This document shows, piece by piece, positions 54,859-64,000 of a stretch of DNA of 64,000 nt (position 1 is the stretch's first letter; each line of letters begins with the position of its first letter). Both the position numbers and the translations under genes were made by a program. This DNA comes from Pseudoalteromonas rubra (lineage in GTDB: Bacteria > Pseudomonadota > Gammaproteobacteria > Enterobacterales > Alteromonadaceae): contig NZ_PNCJ01000005.1 of the NCBI RefSeq assembly GCF_005887115.1, positions 663,837 through 727,836 on the forward strand, given 5' to 3'. The notes below the pieces were generated by a model, which made no database searches, was not told where the DNA came from, and worked only from the letters and a program-made list of their open reading frames with translations.

Positions 54859-57800
54859 TCAGAACCTCAGGCTAAGCCCGGCTGAAATCTCACTAATCGC
54901 ATTTTCACTTAGGTTGTAGTAGCTGTAACTGATGTTAACTGCCGTATTATCAAAGACATCATAGCCTAGTGTAATACCACCATAAGCACTGGTCCCTTCT
55001 TTTTCGTACTGGCGCAAATGCTTGCTATTACGGGTACTGTCTATCTGGTATTTCCAATCAAATGCCCCTAAAAACAGCTCCGCGCTAAAGCGTTCATGAC
55101 GCAATAACTCATAGCCTGTTTGTAGCGCAAACCCTTCTGGAAGTACCGGCGTTGCGCGCGCAACTAGCTCATGAACGGTATCAGGCGTCAGTGACTGGCC
55201 GCTAAGCGACAAACGCCCCTGACCCAGGTCTATGAAACGGACGCCAACCTGCCACTTTGGCATTAGCTCGTAAAAAGCCCCAGCTGACCAAGACTCACTA
55301 CTATCATCTACCGCACCAACGGTTAATCCACCAACAGATGACGGAGCCTGATAATCTGCCTCAGCCTGGCCGACTGTCGCCTGCACACGCCACTGCTCTG
55401 CTAATGCAGGGTTTGCCAATAAACAGCTGGTAGTTAACAGCGTATATGCAGGTAACTTACTGTTACGACGGCGCAAAATTAATGCCGACATCATGATCAC
55501 TAATAGTCCTCCTAAACCACCCGAAGATGAATTCTCCACACTCACAGTCTGATAAGCTGATACTGTTATTTTCACTATGCCCTGGCTGACAGCCCCATTA
55601 CTGTCTCTGACCTGGTAAACAATCACATCCTCACCGGAGAAGCCAACTTTGGGCACATAGGTGAGTGTGCCATCGATGTTCACTGTTGCCTGACCATGCG
55701 TCGCGACAGCGCTTATCAGGAATAGTGCATCCCCTTCCGCATCAGTGTCGTTGGCAAGTACATCAAGTACCAACGTCGTCTGGTCGTTTGTCGAAGCAAG
55801 ATCCAGTGTTGTTTTAGGCGCACTATTTACAGTCAGATTGACAATCGCCTGGCTGTTTGAGGTTCCGCCTTGTCCATCTGAAATACTATATTCAATGGTA
55901 GCTACACCGACGAAAGTTGCAGGTGGCATATAAACCAGCTTATTGTCTTCAATACGCACCGTACCAAAGTCAACCGTCGCCCCGGTGATCATCAATGGGT
56001 TACCATCTGCATCAGTATCATTTTCCAGTACATCTATTACTATCTGTTGTCCCGATGCAACGGTCACCTCATCTGCAACAGCCACAGGCAAGGTATTATC
56101 AGTTCTGGGAACAGCTATACCACCTGGGTCAACGACACTGCGGTTGGCAATGCCATCGTCGTCGTTAGCACCACCATCAACAATTTGCAATTGCACACAC
56201 CAATCACCTTCTGTGATGCCATCGGTCCACTCATTACTACCTGGAGGAGGACAATATCCAGGTTCACCTTTGGCAGACAATATTGCATTGCCGTCGGCCA
56301 CCACAAAGTCAACCCAACCACCGTTTTTAAATTTACGATACACCGCGTTTGCAGGAATAGGTCTGCGCTGCGGGATAACTATGGTGTAGGTGTCTCCTGC
56401 CTGTGGTAACCCGGTTGCAATAAAGTCGAACAGGCCACCGATATTTACCGCATTTTCATCGCCTGGCAGTTCACTTTCGAGCAGCTGAACACCACCTGTT
56501 GAGTTTTGCGCCACGGTTGCACCTTTACGTATACAAACACCTGGCTCGCCTTCAACTAGGAACTGATTAGACTCAGCAGCTTGTTCCTGCATCACGTTAC
56601 ACTCAGTGATGGCATCCTGGAAGTCAGGTATGCCATCGCCATCCGAGTCGACGTAACCTTCTTCATCATCTGGAATTAAGTCACCATCGGTATCCACTTG
56701 AGTTAGCGCCTGTAGTTCAGCAACCACCTCAAGATAAATATCTCTTCTGGAAGAAAGGCTAGGCTGGGCGTCATCTGTTGCGGTCACCGTCAACTGATAA
56801 ATACCCTCTGCTAACTCTGAGGTACTGAATACAAACGTATTTTCCTCTGCGCTCTGATCGGTCAGTGCATTATCAACAGCATTCCAAGCCAGCGTCACGT
56901 TATCCTGCGGATTCGCATCTCTGGCAGTAGCTGTCACCGTGACCAGCTCATCATTAATCGTCAGCAATGAACGTACTTCACCAGCCTGCTCCACTTTGAC
57001 GGAGACGGTAGGTGCGACGTTTTCTTCAACAATGGTTACCGTCGTGGACGATTTGGCTCCTCGGTTCAACGAATCGGCCAATGTGATGACGATATTTTCG
57101 TTGCCCTCTATGACCCCATCACCAAAGATATTGAAACTGATTTGAGCTGAGGTGCCAGACTCAATCACCACCTGACCATCTACCAAATCATGGTCTGCTG
57201 CGTCGGCAGTTCCCGAAACAGTATAAGGAATGGTCACCGGATAATTTGGCGCTGGGCCATTCAGGAACACATTGACCGTGTGACTTTGCTCTTCCGCTAC
57301 TTCACTGTTTTTCTCAAGCGAAACAAGCGGGTTCACAAATACATTTTGCGTCGCGATAGATTGTTGTCCCTGGCTGTCTGTTGCCTGCCAATACACAAAG
57401 TGCGTGCCTGGAGCAAACAAAGTAGAGCCATCCACCAAGGACACTGCCAATGTGTTGCCATTGCCATCTACTGCGGTTGCTGTGCCTAGAGGCACTTTAG
57501 TAAATAGTCCTGTTGCATTGATAGTCACATCTTCAGGTACAGTAATCACTGGCAAAGCTGTCACCGGAGCTGAATTGATCCTGACCTGAGCCGTTGCCTT
57601 ACTGCGCGCCTTCTGGCTGTCCTCTATCAGGTAGTTGATGACAATCAAGCCTTGGGTATCCGCCTGAGCCACATAGGATAGCGCCCCATCAACGATAGAC
57701 ACGCTACCTACAGAGGCTTTAGCGCCGACAATTTTCAGCACATCTCCCGCATCGGCATCGGTATCATTCGCCAGTACATCAAGTGTGTAAGTATTGTTGG

Positions 57801-60800
57801 CCTGTGGTTCAAACACAAAGCTGTCATTCACTGCCAGTGGCAAATCATTGACCGCATTTATAGTGATCTTCACTTCGCCAGCTGTCGAATTCAGACTGCC
57901 ATCATTAGCAATATAACTGAAGCTGTCCAGGCCATTAAAGTTGCCAAACGGCGTATAGGTGAAAGTATTACCCTGTAGTACAAGTAAACCATTTACCGGC
58001 TGACGCTCAATGGATACCGTAACGGTATCGCCATCTTCGTCCGTTGTATCTGCTACAAAGCTGGTTGTGCCATCCTCGTTAACCACCACGTCCATATTGT
58101 TTGCAACCGGCTGGTTGTTAACAAACTGAACCTCAATATCAAATGCACTCAGAGAGGTCTGTGTTACACCATCACTCACACTAATCACGATATCGCTGTA
58201 TACACCCTCGTCATCTCTGCCCGGCGTACCCGATAGTGTACCAGTTGCAGTATCAAACTGCGCCCAGACAGGCTGATTGGTAATGGCAAACGTCAGAGTG
58301 TCTCCATCAGTATCAGAAGCTTGTGGAGTAAAGCTATATGCTGTGTTGTGTACCACAGAGGTATCAGGCGTACCAGTAATCACAGGCGCATCATTAACAG
58401 CATTAACCGTTAGAGACACAGTGGCTGTATTTGAGTCAAGCGCACCGTCATTTGCCATAAAGCTGAAACTATCTGAGCCATTAAAGTCAGCATTCGGCGT
58501 ATACAACCAGGTTGTATCAGACTGTTGCTGTAGTGAGCCCGACGATACCCCTGACACTATGCTGTATGTGAGTACATCCGCATCCGGATCAGTGCCACTG
58601 AGCGTAACTAGTAGCGTATCATCTTCGTTGAGTGATAATACCTGCCCTTCGACAACTGGCGCATCGTTTATCGGTGTGACACTCAGTGTTACAGTAGCCT
58701 CATTTGATACCGCGCCAGCCTGATCTTTCACCGTATAGGTGAAGCTGTCATTACCAAAGTAGTTTGTATTGGCGGTATAAACAATGGTGCCCTGTGCTGT
58801 CACTGTTGTTTGACCATTCTGAGCTGCACTCACAACGGTGACACTGCTCAGGTCGAAGCTGTCTCCTTCATCCACATCAAAGTCATTGCCCAGCACGTTA
58901 ACTTCAAACGACCCTTCTTCTTGCAGTTCAACACTATTGTCGACCGCTACCGGGGCGTCATTCACAGGGGTTAAAGTGACGGTGACTGTCGCCGGTAACG
59001 AAGCAAGCCCTTCGCTGTCTGTTAATGTATAGGTAAAGCTGAAAGAGCCTGTTTCGTCTTGCTTAGGCGCAATCTCCAAGGTGCCATCAGCCAAGATAGT
59101 AACGTCAGCTTTGGCATAGCTACCGGCACCATTGCCTTGATCTTCCAGCGTGACATTCGCACCATTAAAGCCCTGATCTTCTACATCCGAATCGTTGGCA
59201 AGAATGTCGAGAACAACTGTAACATCTTCATCTGTGGTTACTGAATCGTCACCGACCACCGGGCGGTCATTGATAGCGCCAATATTGACAGTAATGTTGG
59301 CTGAAGCCGAGGCCAGCCCGTCACTGTCAGTAATGGTGTAGGTAAAGGTCTCTTCCCCAACCTCATTGGTGTTTGGTGTATAGACTAAAGTACCTGCTTC
59401 CTGATCCAGCGTGACCAAACCAAGACTTGGTGTACTGGTCAGTGTGAGCTCCCCAGTTGGGACACCATCTTCAATGTCGGTCGCTGCTGCGCGTACAGCC
59501 AATGCCGCTGACGGGGTATCTTCGTCAGTGCTGATGGTTAAGTTTGCTGCAACCGGTGCATCATTTACAGGCGTGATCGTCACAACAACCGTTGCCTGCT
59601 CAGAGGTATTAAGCGCAGTATCAGCAACCGTGTAAGTGAAGCTATCCTGGCCATTCTCGTTGCTGGCTGGCGTGTAAGTTGCTATGCCATTAACAATGGA
59701 CACAGCCCCTTTAGTGGGTGCAGTAACAACAACAGCGGAAGCTGCGTTCATATTCCCCTCTGGGTCACTGTCATTGTCCAGCAGGGCTATTTGTACCGCT
59801 GTATCTTCATTTGTCGTTGCACTGTCATCAACCGCTGTCGGCGCATCCTCTACCGGGTTAATTGTTAACGACACAGTATGTGTTGCGGAGACTGCATTTT
59901 GCGCATCCGTGACCTGGAAGGTAAAACTGTCGCTGGTACTTTCCGAACCATCATGTTGATAATTAAAGCTGCCATCAGCATTTAAGGTCAGCACACCATG
60001 TTGAGGCTGTGACAGCGCACTCACAGACAGGCTGTCGCCGCTATCTAAATCATCGTCATTGGCGTTGCTGAGTAAGCCCAACGTGGTTGTGACGGTCAAC
60101 AGCTGTCCTTCATCAAGACCAAAGCTATAGTCTTGAGCCGTCGGCGCATCATTCGTATTAATAACCTCAATATCAAAGGCACTGAGTGACTGCTGTGCAC
60201 TGCCGTCTGAAACCGTAATCACGATTTGCGTGTCGGTACCCACATCTGCGTCGCTCGGTGTGCCCGAAAGCGTACCCGTTGAGGTATTAAAGCTTGCCCA
60301 GCTGGGTAGATTACTGACAGAGAAGACCAGCACATCACCTGCATCCACATCTGATACAGTCGGTGTAAAGCTATAGCTGGCGTCTTCATTCACACTGGTC
60401 GCCGGTGTGCCACTGATTTCTGGTGCATCATTGATATTAACAACCGTGAGCGAGAACGCCGTCAGGGAAGTCGATGTCGTGCCGTCACTCACCGAGATCA
60501 CAATGTCGCTTGTAGTACCCACATCGCTGTTGCTCGGTGTGCCTGACAGGGTGCCCGTTTGCGCATCAAAGCTTGCCCATGTTGGCTGATTCGCAATACT
60601 GAAGGTTAAGCTGTCTCCGTCAATATCCGATGCAACCGGCGTAAAGCTGTACGCCGCGTCTTCATTTACAGATGTTTCAGGTGTACCGGAAATAACAGGT
60701 GCATCATTGACATTCACAACCGTAATTGCAAATGCATCCAGACTCGCCGTTTGCGTACCATCAGTAACACTGACCACTATCCCCTGGTAAGTTCCTACGT

Positions 60801-63800
60801 CACTGTTAGCAGGAGTGCCCGTTATCGCGCCCGTTGAGGTAGAGAAACTTGCCCAGGATGGCAGGTTAGTGACACTAAAGGTTAAGGTGTCGTTACTATC
60901 AACATCTGACGCAGTGGGAACAAAGCTATATCCAGTGTCTTCATTCACGCTGGTCGCAGGCGTGCCAGATATGACGGGGGCATCATTGGTATTGGTAACG
61001 GTTAACGAGAAGGCAGCCAATGAGACTGTTTCTGTACCATCACTGACGCTTATCACGATATCCGAGAATGTACCTACATTATCATTCGTAGGGGTACCCG
61101 AAAGCGTGCCCGTTTGCGTATCAAAGCTTGCCCAGTCAGGTTGATTCGCAATGCTAAAGGTCAAGCTATCGCCCGCATCCACATCACTGGCTGTCGGTGT
61201 AAAGCTGTATGCAGCGTCCTCACTAACACTGGTCGCTGGTGTGCCTGATATTGTAGGCGCATCGTTGGTATTCACCACTGTGATATCAAATGCCGTCAGA
61301 CTCACAGTTTCAGTGCCGTCTGTTGCACTGATCACAATCCCCTGATATGCGCCAACATCATCATTATCTGGCGTACCAGTCAATGCACCGGTGGCGGTAT
61401 CAAAGCTAGCCCACGACGGTAAATTCTGAACGCTAAAGGTCAGCGTATCAGCATCCGCATCCGTTGCGGTTGGGGTGAAGCTGTAGGCGCTGTCTTCGTT
61501 AACCTCAGTTGCAGGTGTACCAGACAGTACTGGTGCATCATTCACCGCGGTCACCGTCATTGTCACTGTCGCTTCATTCGACACTGCGCCGGCGGCATCT
61601 GCTACCGTGTAGGTGAAGGTATCTTCACCGGAGAAGTTAGTGTTAGGTGTATAAATAATTGCACCAGCAGTCGTGACTTGGGTCTGACCACTGCTGGGGG
61701 CCTGAACCACAGTAACGCTGGATACATCAAAGCTATCGTTTTCGTCTACATCGGTGTCATTACCCAATACATTGACTTCAAACGAGCCCTCTTCCATGAG
61801 TTGTGCAACATTATCGGCAGCAACAGGCGCATCATTGACTGGCGTCAGCGTCACTGTCACTGTGGCTGCATCTGAGCTAAGACCTTCGCTGTCGGTCAAC
61901 GTGTAAGTAAAGCTAAAGGTACCAGTCTCGTCTTGTTTAGGTGCTATCTGCAATGTGCCGTCTGTCTGTATGCTCACATCTGCTTTGGCATAACTACCTG
62001 CACCGCTCCCCTGATCTTCCAGAGTAACATTAGCGCCATTGAACCCTTGGTCTTCAACATCCGAGTCGTTGGCAAGTATGTCAAGCATCACGCTAACATC
62101 TTCATTGGTGGTCACGCTGTCATCAGCAACAACTGGACGGTCGTTCACGGCACCTATATTCACCGTAACTGAGCCTGACTCAGAGGTACTTCCTTCGCTG
62201 TCAGTAATTGTATAAGTAAAGGTATCCGTGCCCGTCTCGTTTGCATTTGGCGTGTACACCAAAGTACCGGCTTCCTGATCTATGGCTACACTGCCTTTTG
62301 AAGGTTGCGTGGCAAGGGCAATATCACCCGAAGGCGTACCATCCTCAACATCACTGGCGCCGGCACGTACGGCTATTGCGTTGCTGGCATTGTCTTCGTC
62401 TATTGAGACAGTGAAGTTTTGAACTGTAGGTTGGTCGTTAACAGCCGTGATAGTCACTGTCACAGTTGCTTCAGCGGATGTATTAAGTGCCGCATCTTTA
62501 ACCGTATAAGTGAAGGTATCCTGGCCCGTTTCATTGGCATTTGGTGTATAAGTTACAACACCATTCACAATGGTTACAGACCCTTTGCCAGGTTGTCTTG
62601 CAATAGCAGCTGAAGCCTCGACCAAATCATTTTCCGGATCGCTGTCATTAGTAAGCAAATCGAAAATAACCGCGGTATCTTCATTTGTGGTTGCTGAGTC
62701 GTCTACAACAGTTGGCGCATCCGCAACCGGTGTGATAGTTAGTGTAACCGTTTGGGTTGCAGACGTTGCATTGTTACTGTCGGTGACTTGGTAAGTAAAG
62801 CTATCGCTGTGGTTTTCACTGCCATCATGCTGATAGCTAAAGCTGCCATCTGTGTTCAGCGTCAACTGGCCGTATTGTGGCTGGCTTACGGCACTCGCCG
62901 TTAAGGTGTCTCCGCTATCCGTATCATCATCCGTAGCAGTGCTTAACAAACCATTAGCCGCAGTGACTGTCAGTGTTGCTTCTTCGTCTAACGTGAAGGT
63001 AAAGGCCTGCCCAACCGGTGCATCATTGGTATTTATCACCTCAATACTGAATGCTGTCAGCGTTGCCTGATCAGTGCCATCGGACACTGAAATTTGAATA
63101 TTTGCATGTGTGCCAACATCACTATCCGTGGGCGTACCGGTAAGGGCGCCCGTCGTTGTATTGAACTCTGCCCAGTCTGGCTTATTCACAATGCTATAAG
63201 TGTGTGTATCTCCATCATCCGAGTCTGTCAGTGTCGGAGTAAAGCTATATGCCTCATCTTCGTTTACAGTGGTAGCAGGCGTACCCGATAGCACCGGAGC
63301 AACATTATATTGCTTAGTCACTGTAGCAGTGACACCTTCAGCGGCATTGCCCGCTTCATCAGATACCGTCACGGTCAGTGTCAAAGTTCCCTCATCCAGG
63401 GTACTCACATCAACGCCTGTCAACTGCTGGCTGCTTCCAGTGATTGTTGTAGCACTATTACTTGTTACAGTATTGGTGCCATCGCTGACTTGATAGGTAA
63501 ATGTGCCAGACCCTTCCAAGCCCGATAAGGTAAAGCTAAGTGCCGACTCATTGTCTCGGTTGATCAGTGTTTGGTCGATAGCGACGGATTGGCCTGATGG
63601 CGTAACATTATCAAGTGTAATGCTTTGCGTTGCTGCACTAGATGTGTTGCCTGCCGTATCCGCTTGCGTCGCCGACACGGTGAGCGTGCCATTGTTCAGG
63701 CCGCTGACATCCAGCTCACTGCCACTCAGCGTCCAGTTGCCTGAACTGTCGGCGGTCACTGTCCGGCTCACAGAGCTGTTGTTGTCCGTGATGGTCACGG

Positions 63801-64000
63801 TCACACTATTGCCTGCTTCCGCGCCCGAACCTGCGATCAGCACATCGTTATCTTCCGCCGCACTGACGAGTCCATCGGTTTCAATCGGCGTGGTGATAGT
63901 CAGCGCCGAAGGCGCCGCGTTATCGAGCGTAATGGTTTGAGTCGCTGCGGTGGAGGTATTGCCCGCCGTATCCGCTTGCGTCGCCGACACCGTCAGCGTG
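54859..64000 (-). CDS. Giant cadherin/Ig-repeat surface protein with internal GlyGly-CTERM-like signal and C-terminal beta-barrel (5' partial)
   Basis: An open frame of more than 3040 codons with its start beyond the right edge. From the N-terminal side it has Ig-like repeats on a 104-codon period, a dystroglycan-type cadherin-like unit, a 495-codon supermodule, five further cadherin-like units of about 93 codons, a second 495-codon supermodule and more VCBS/cadherin-like domains. Then come a Calx-beta-like domain (about 57000-57330), a calcium-binding DTDGDLIPDDEEGYVDSDGDG segment and a choice-of-anchor-U-like domain (about 56120-56620). Two last cadherin-like units precede a GlyGly-CTERM-like signal, SSSGGLGGLLVIMMSALILRRR. 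The frame then continues into PAYTLLTTSCLLANPALA, a signal-peptide-like stretch, and a roughly 180-residue outer-membrane barrel ending LSLRF. It is probably a secreted or surface adhesin. Confidence 0.88.
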   Translation of the reverse strand, partial: TLTVSATQADTAGNTSTAATQTITLDNAAPSALTITTPIETDGLVSAAEDNDVLIAGSGAEAGNSVTVTITDNNSSVSRTVTADSSGNWTLSGSELDVSGLNNGTLTVSATQADTAGNTSSAATQSITLDNVTPSGQSVAIDQTLINRDNESALSFTLSGLEGSGTFTYQVSDGTNTVTSNSATTITGSSQQLTGVDVSTLDEGTLTLTVTVSDEAGNAAEGVTATVTKQYNVAPVLSGTPATTVNEDEAYSFTPTLTDSDDGDTHTYSIVNKPDWAEFNTTTGALTGTPTDSDVGTHANIQISVSDGTDQATLTAFSIEVINTNDAPVGQAFTFTLDEEATLTVTAANGLLSTATDDDTDSGDTLTASAVSQPQYGQLTLNTDGSFSYQHDGSENHSDSFTYQVTDSNNATSATQTVTLTITPVADAPTVVDDSATTNEDTAVIFDLLTNDSDPENDLVEASAAIARQPGKGSVTIVNGVVTYTPNANETGQDTFTYTVKDAALNTSAEATVTVTITAVNDQPTVQNFTVSIDEDNASNAIAVRAGASDVEDGTPSGDIALATQPSKGSVAIDQEAGTLVYTPNANETGTDTFTYTITDSEGSTSESGSVTVNIGAVNDRPVVADDSVTTNEDVSVMLDILANDSDVEDQGFNGANVTLEDQGSGAGSYAKADVSIQTDGTLQIAPKQDETGTFSFTYTLTDSEGLSSDAATVTVTLTPVNDAPVAADNVAQLMEEGSFEVNVLGNDTDVDENDSFDVSSVTVVQAPSSGQTQVTTAGAIIYTPNTNFSGEDTFTYTVADAAGAVSNEATVTMTVTAVNDAPVLSGTPATEVNEDSAYSFTPTATDADADTLTFSVQNLPSWASFDTATGALTGTPDNDDVGAYQGIVISATDGTETVSLTAFDITVVNTNDAPTISGTPATSVSEDAAYSFTPTASDVDAGDSLTFSIANQPDWASFDTQTGTLSGTPTNDNVGTFSDIVISVSDGTETVSLAAFSLTVTNTNDAPVISGTPATSVNEDTGYSFVPTASDVDSNDTLTFSVTNLPSWASFSTSTGAITGTPANSDVGTYQGIVVSVTDGTQTASLDAFAITVVNVNDAPVISGTPETSVNEDAAYSFTPVASDIDGDSLTFSIANQPTWASFDAQTGTLSGTPSNSDVGTTSDIVISVSDGTTSTSLTAFSLTVVNINDAPEISGTPATSVNEDASYSFTPTVSDVDAGDVLVFSVSNLPSWASFNTSTGTLSGTPSDADVGTDTQIVITVSDGSAQQSLSAFDIEVINTNDAPTAQDYSFGLDEGQLLTVTTTLGLLSNANDDDLDSGDSLSVSALSQPQHGVLTLNADGSFNYQHDGSESTSDSFTFQVTDAQNAVSATHTVSLTINPVEDAPTAVDDSATTNEDTAVQIALLDNDSDPEGNMNAASAVVVTAPTKGAVSIVNGIATYTPASNENGQDSFTYTVADTALNTSEQATVVVTITPVNDAPVAANLTISTDEDTPSAALAVRAAATDIEDGVPTGELTLTSTPSLGLVTLDQEAGTLVYTPNTNEVGEETFTYTITDSDGLASASANITVNIGAINDRPVVGDDSVTTDEDVTVVLDILANDSDVEDQGFNGANVTLEDQGNGAGSYAKADVTILADGTLEIAPKQDETGSFSFTYTLTDSEGLASLPATVTVTLTPVNDAPVAVDNSVELQEEGSFEVNVLGNDFDVDEGDSFDLSSVTVVSAAQNGQTTVTAQGTIVYTANTNYFGNDSFTYTVKDQAGAVSNEATVTLSVTPINDAPVVEGQVLSLNEDDTLLVTLSGTDPDADVLTYSIVSGVSSGSLQQQSDTTWLYTPNADFNGSDSFSFMANDGALDSNTATVSLTVNAVNDAPVITGTPDTSVVHNTAYSFTPQASDTDGDTLTFAITNQPVWAQFDTATGTLSGTPGRDDEGVYSDIVISVSDGVTQTSLSAFDIEVQFVNNQPVANNMDVVVNEDGTTSFVADTTDEDGDTVTVSIERQPVNGLLVLQGNTFTYTPFGNFNGLDSFSYIANDGSLNSTAGEVKITINAVNDLPLAVNDSFVFEPQANNTYTLDVLANDTDADAGDVLKIVGAKASVGSVSIVDGALSYVAQADTQGLIVINYLIEDSQKARSKATAQVRINSAPVTALPVITVPEDVTINATGLFTKVPLGTATAVDGNGNTLAVSLVDGSTLFAPGTHFVYWQATDSQGQQSIATQNVFVNPLVSLEKNSEVAEEQSHTVNVFLNGPAPNYPVTIPYTVSGTADAADHDLVDGQVVIESGTSAQISFNIFGDGVIEGNENIVITLADSLNRGAKSSTTVTIVEENVAPTVSVKVEQAGEVRSLLTINDELVTVTATARDANPQDNVTLAWNAVDNALTDQSAEENTFVFSTSELAEGIYQLTVTATDDAQPSLSSRRDIYLEVVAELQALTQVDTDGDLIPDDEEGYVDSDGDGIPDFQDAITECNVMQEQAAESNQFLVEGEPGVCIRKGATVAQNSTGGVQLLESELPGDENAVNIGGLFDFIATGLPQAGDTYTIVIPQRRPIPANAVYRKFKNGGWVDFVVADGNAILSAKGEPGYCPPPGSNEWTDGITEGDWCVQLQIVDGGANDDDGIANRSVVDPGGIAVPRTDNTLPVAVADEVTVASGQQIVIDVLENDTDADGNPLMITGATVDFGTVRIEDNKLVYMPPATFVGVATIEYSISDGQGGTSNSQAIVNLTVNSAPKTTLDLASTNDQTTLVLDVLANDTDAEGDALFLISAVATHGQATVNIDGTLTYVPKVGFSGEDVIVYQVRDSNGAVSQGIVKITVSAYQTVSVENSSSGGLGGLLVIMMSALILRRRNSKLPAYTLLTTSCLLANPALAEQWRVQATVGQAEADYQAPSSVGGLTVGAVDDSSESWSAGAFYELMPKWQVGVRFIDLGQGRLSLSGQSLTPDTVHELVARATPVLPEGFALQTGYELLRHERFSAELFLGAFDWKYQIDSTRNSKHLRQYEKEGTSAYGGITLGYDVFDNTAVNISYSYYNLSENAISEISAGLSLRF
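54862..55399 (-). other. C-terminal beta-barrel segment of the giant protein
   Basis: From EQWRVQATVGQAEADYQ to the final LSLRF, the roughly 179-residue tail alternates strands and turns (WQVGVRFIDLGQGRLSL, YGGITLGYDVFDNTAVNIS) and ends in Phe, like an eight-stranded OmpA-type barrel with a BAM signal. The preceding ANPALA is a good signal-peptidase site. Confidence 0.7.
55465..55531 (-). other. GlyGly-CTERM-like sorting signal inside the frame
   Basis: Ser/Gly-rich GG motif, one hydrophobic helix and an Arg cluster, the tripartite layout recognised by rhombosortase. It normally stands at the extreme C-terminus of a protein; here 200 residues follow. Confidence 0.65.
58661..60145 (-). repeat. 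Adhesin supermodule, copy B (495 codons)
   Basis: Order of segments: LDEGQLLTVTTTLGLLSN, TNEDTAVQIALLDNDSDPEG, TDEDTPSAALAVRAAATDIEDG, DILANDSDVEDQGFNGANVT, EEGSFEVNVLGNDFDVDEGD. Each segment has a close counterpart in copy A in the same order, with an identical total length. Confidence 0.85.
60146..61534 (-). repeat. Five tandem dystroglycan/cadherin-like units
   Basis: Units of 92-93 codons, each starting near SGTPATSVNEDAAYSFTP and containing W-A-S-F-D and TGTLSGTP motifs. Two further copies lie elsewhere, at about 63020-63300 and 58110-58390. The high similarity suggests recent expansion by unequal crossing over. Confidence 0.85.
61535..63019 (-). repeat. Adhesin supermodule, copy A (495 codons)
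   Basis: Contains LDEEATLTVTAANGLLST, TNEDTAVIFDLLTNDSDPEN, DEDNASNAIAVRAGASDVED, DILANDSDVEDQGFNGANVT and EEGSFEVNVLGNDTDVDEND in the same order as copy B. The block DILANDSDVEDQGFNGANVT is identical in both copies. Confidence 0.85.
63653..64000 (-). repeat. Ig-like tandem repeat running off the right edge
   Basis: GCCGTATCCGCTTGCGTCGC at 63653 recurs at 63965, a 312-base (104-codon) period with near-identical DNA. The protein repeat contains SATQADTAGNTS and TITLDN. More copies are expected outside the window. Confidence 0.8.

Noticed and set aside
54859..55460. Treating the C-terminal barrel as a separate gene
   Set aside because: The frame is continuous and there is no Met with a ribosome binding site between the sorting signal and the signal-like stretch, so it is annotated as part of the giant gene.
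55943..56389. Plus-strand open frames inside the giant gene (also at 58277-58723 and 63503-63940)
   Set aside because: They are low-complexity Ser/Val/Thr shadows of the repeat coding strand, with no ribosome binding sites or domains.
54859..64000. RTX toxin or type I-secreted adhesin assignment
   Set aside because: No GGxGxDxxx nonapeptide arrays or C-terminal type I signal are visible; the C-terminus is a barrel ending in Phe.

Overview
The window reads as chromosomal DNA of a marine gammaproteobacterium, most likely Pseudoalteromonas or a close relative. This is inferred from the mix of genes rather than from a marker gene: a hutH-hutU pair with the long form of urocanase, a TonB-dependent siderophore receptor, a DUF6351 protein, several orphan periplasmic solute-binding proteins, a MocR-type regulator, a GlyGly-CTERM-like sorting signal and GG-leader peptide genes. 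I found no rRNA, tRNA, insertion sequence, phage or CRISPR array. Most genes are ordinary chromosomal ones, packed on both strands with clear ribosome binding sites and hairpin terminators.

Layout. 0.1-3.4 kb: a RoxA-like diheme cytochrome c lipoprotein and an OpgC-like membrane acyltransferase. 3.5-6.2 kb: an AT-rich small-peptide island. It holds a 68-aa precursor with a double-glycine leader and a six-cysteine core, a monocistronic XRE regulator, and a three-gene operon encoding a second XRE regulator, a 233-aa protein with repeated YKPPR motifs, and a six-helix membrane protein. 6.2-11.3 kb: a LysR regulator, an intergenic region invaded by palindromic repeats, then hutH and hutU for histidine breakdown. 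11.5-18.4 kb: a secreted NPP-type phosphodiesterase, an S66 peptidase, a DUF5916 outer-membrane protein and a CadC-like membrane regulator. 18.8-26.6 kb: a large surface lipoprotein, a PLP decarboxylase divergent from a MocR regulator, a PilZ-like protein and a LysE exporter. 27.1-29.8 kb: a membrane-anchored protein of unknown family convergent with a short secreted peptide, an ABM-fold protein and a WYL regulator. 30.0-35.5 kb: the TonB-dependent receptor behind a Fur box, an unknown protein, two solute-binding proteins and a GAF protein.

35.5-43.1 kb is a signalling cluster: a 1571-aa hybrid kinase ending in an HPt domain, a REC-EAL protein, a lone REC and a protein with a C-terminal REC. 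The order suggests a phosphorelay that feeds cyclic-di-GMP turnover. 43.2-54.8 kb holds a DUF6351 protein, a gamma-glutamylcyclotransferase-like protein, a secreted protein of unknown family, an M14 carboxypeptidase with PKD-like domains, a TPR histidine kinase, a lipoprotein, another solute-binding protein and an RlmK/RlmI-like methyltransferase. From 54.9 kb to the right edge runs one open frame on the minus strand: a giant cadherin/Ig-repeat surface protein whose start lies outside the window. It carries two equal-length 495-codon supermodules, and an apparent internal GlyGly-CTERM-like signal followed in the same frame by a signal-peptide-like stretch and an outer-membrane beta-barrel.

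The best candidates for something undescribed are the YKPPR-repeat operon with the neighbouring cysteine-rich GG-leader peptide, and the sorting-signal/barrel polyprotein at the end of the giant adhesin. All family names come from recognising motifs by eye; no database search was run.
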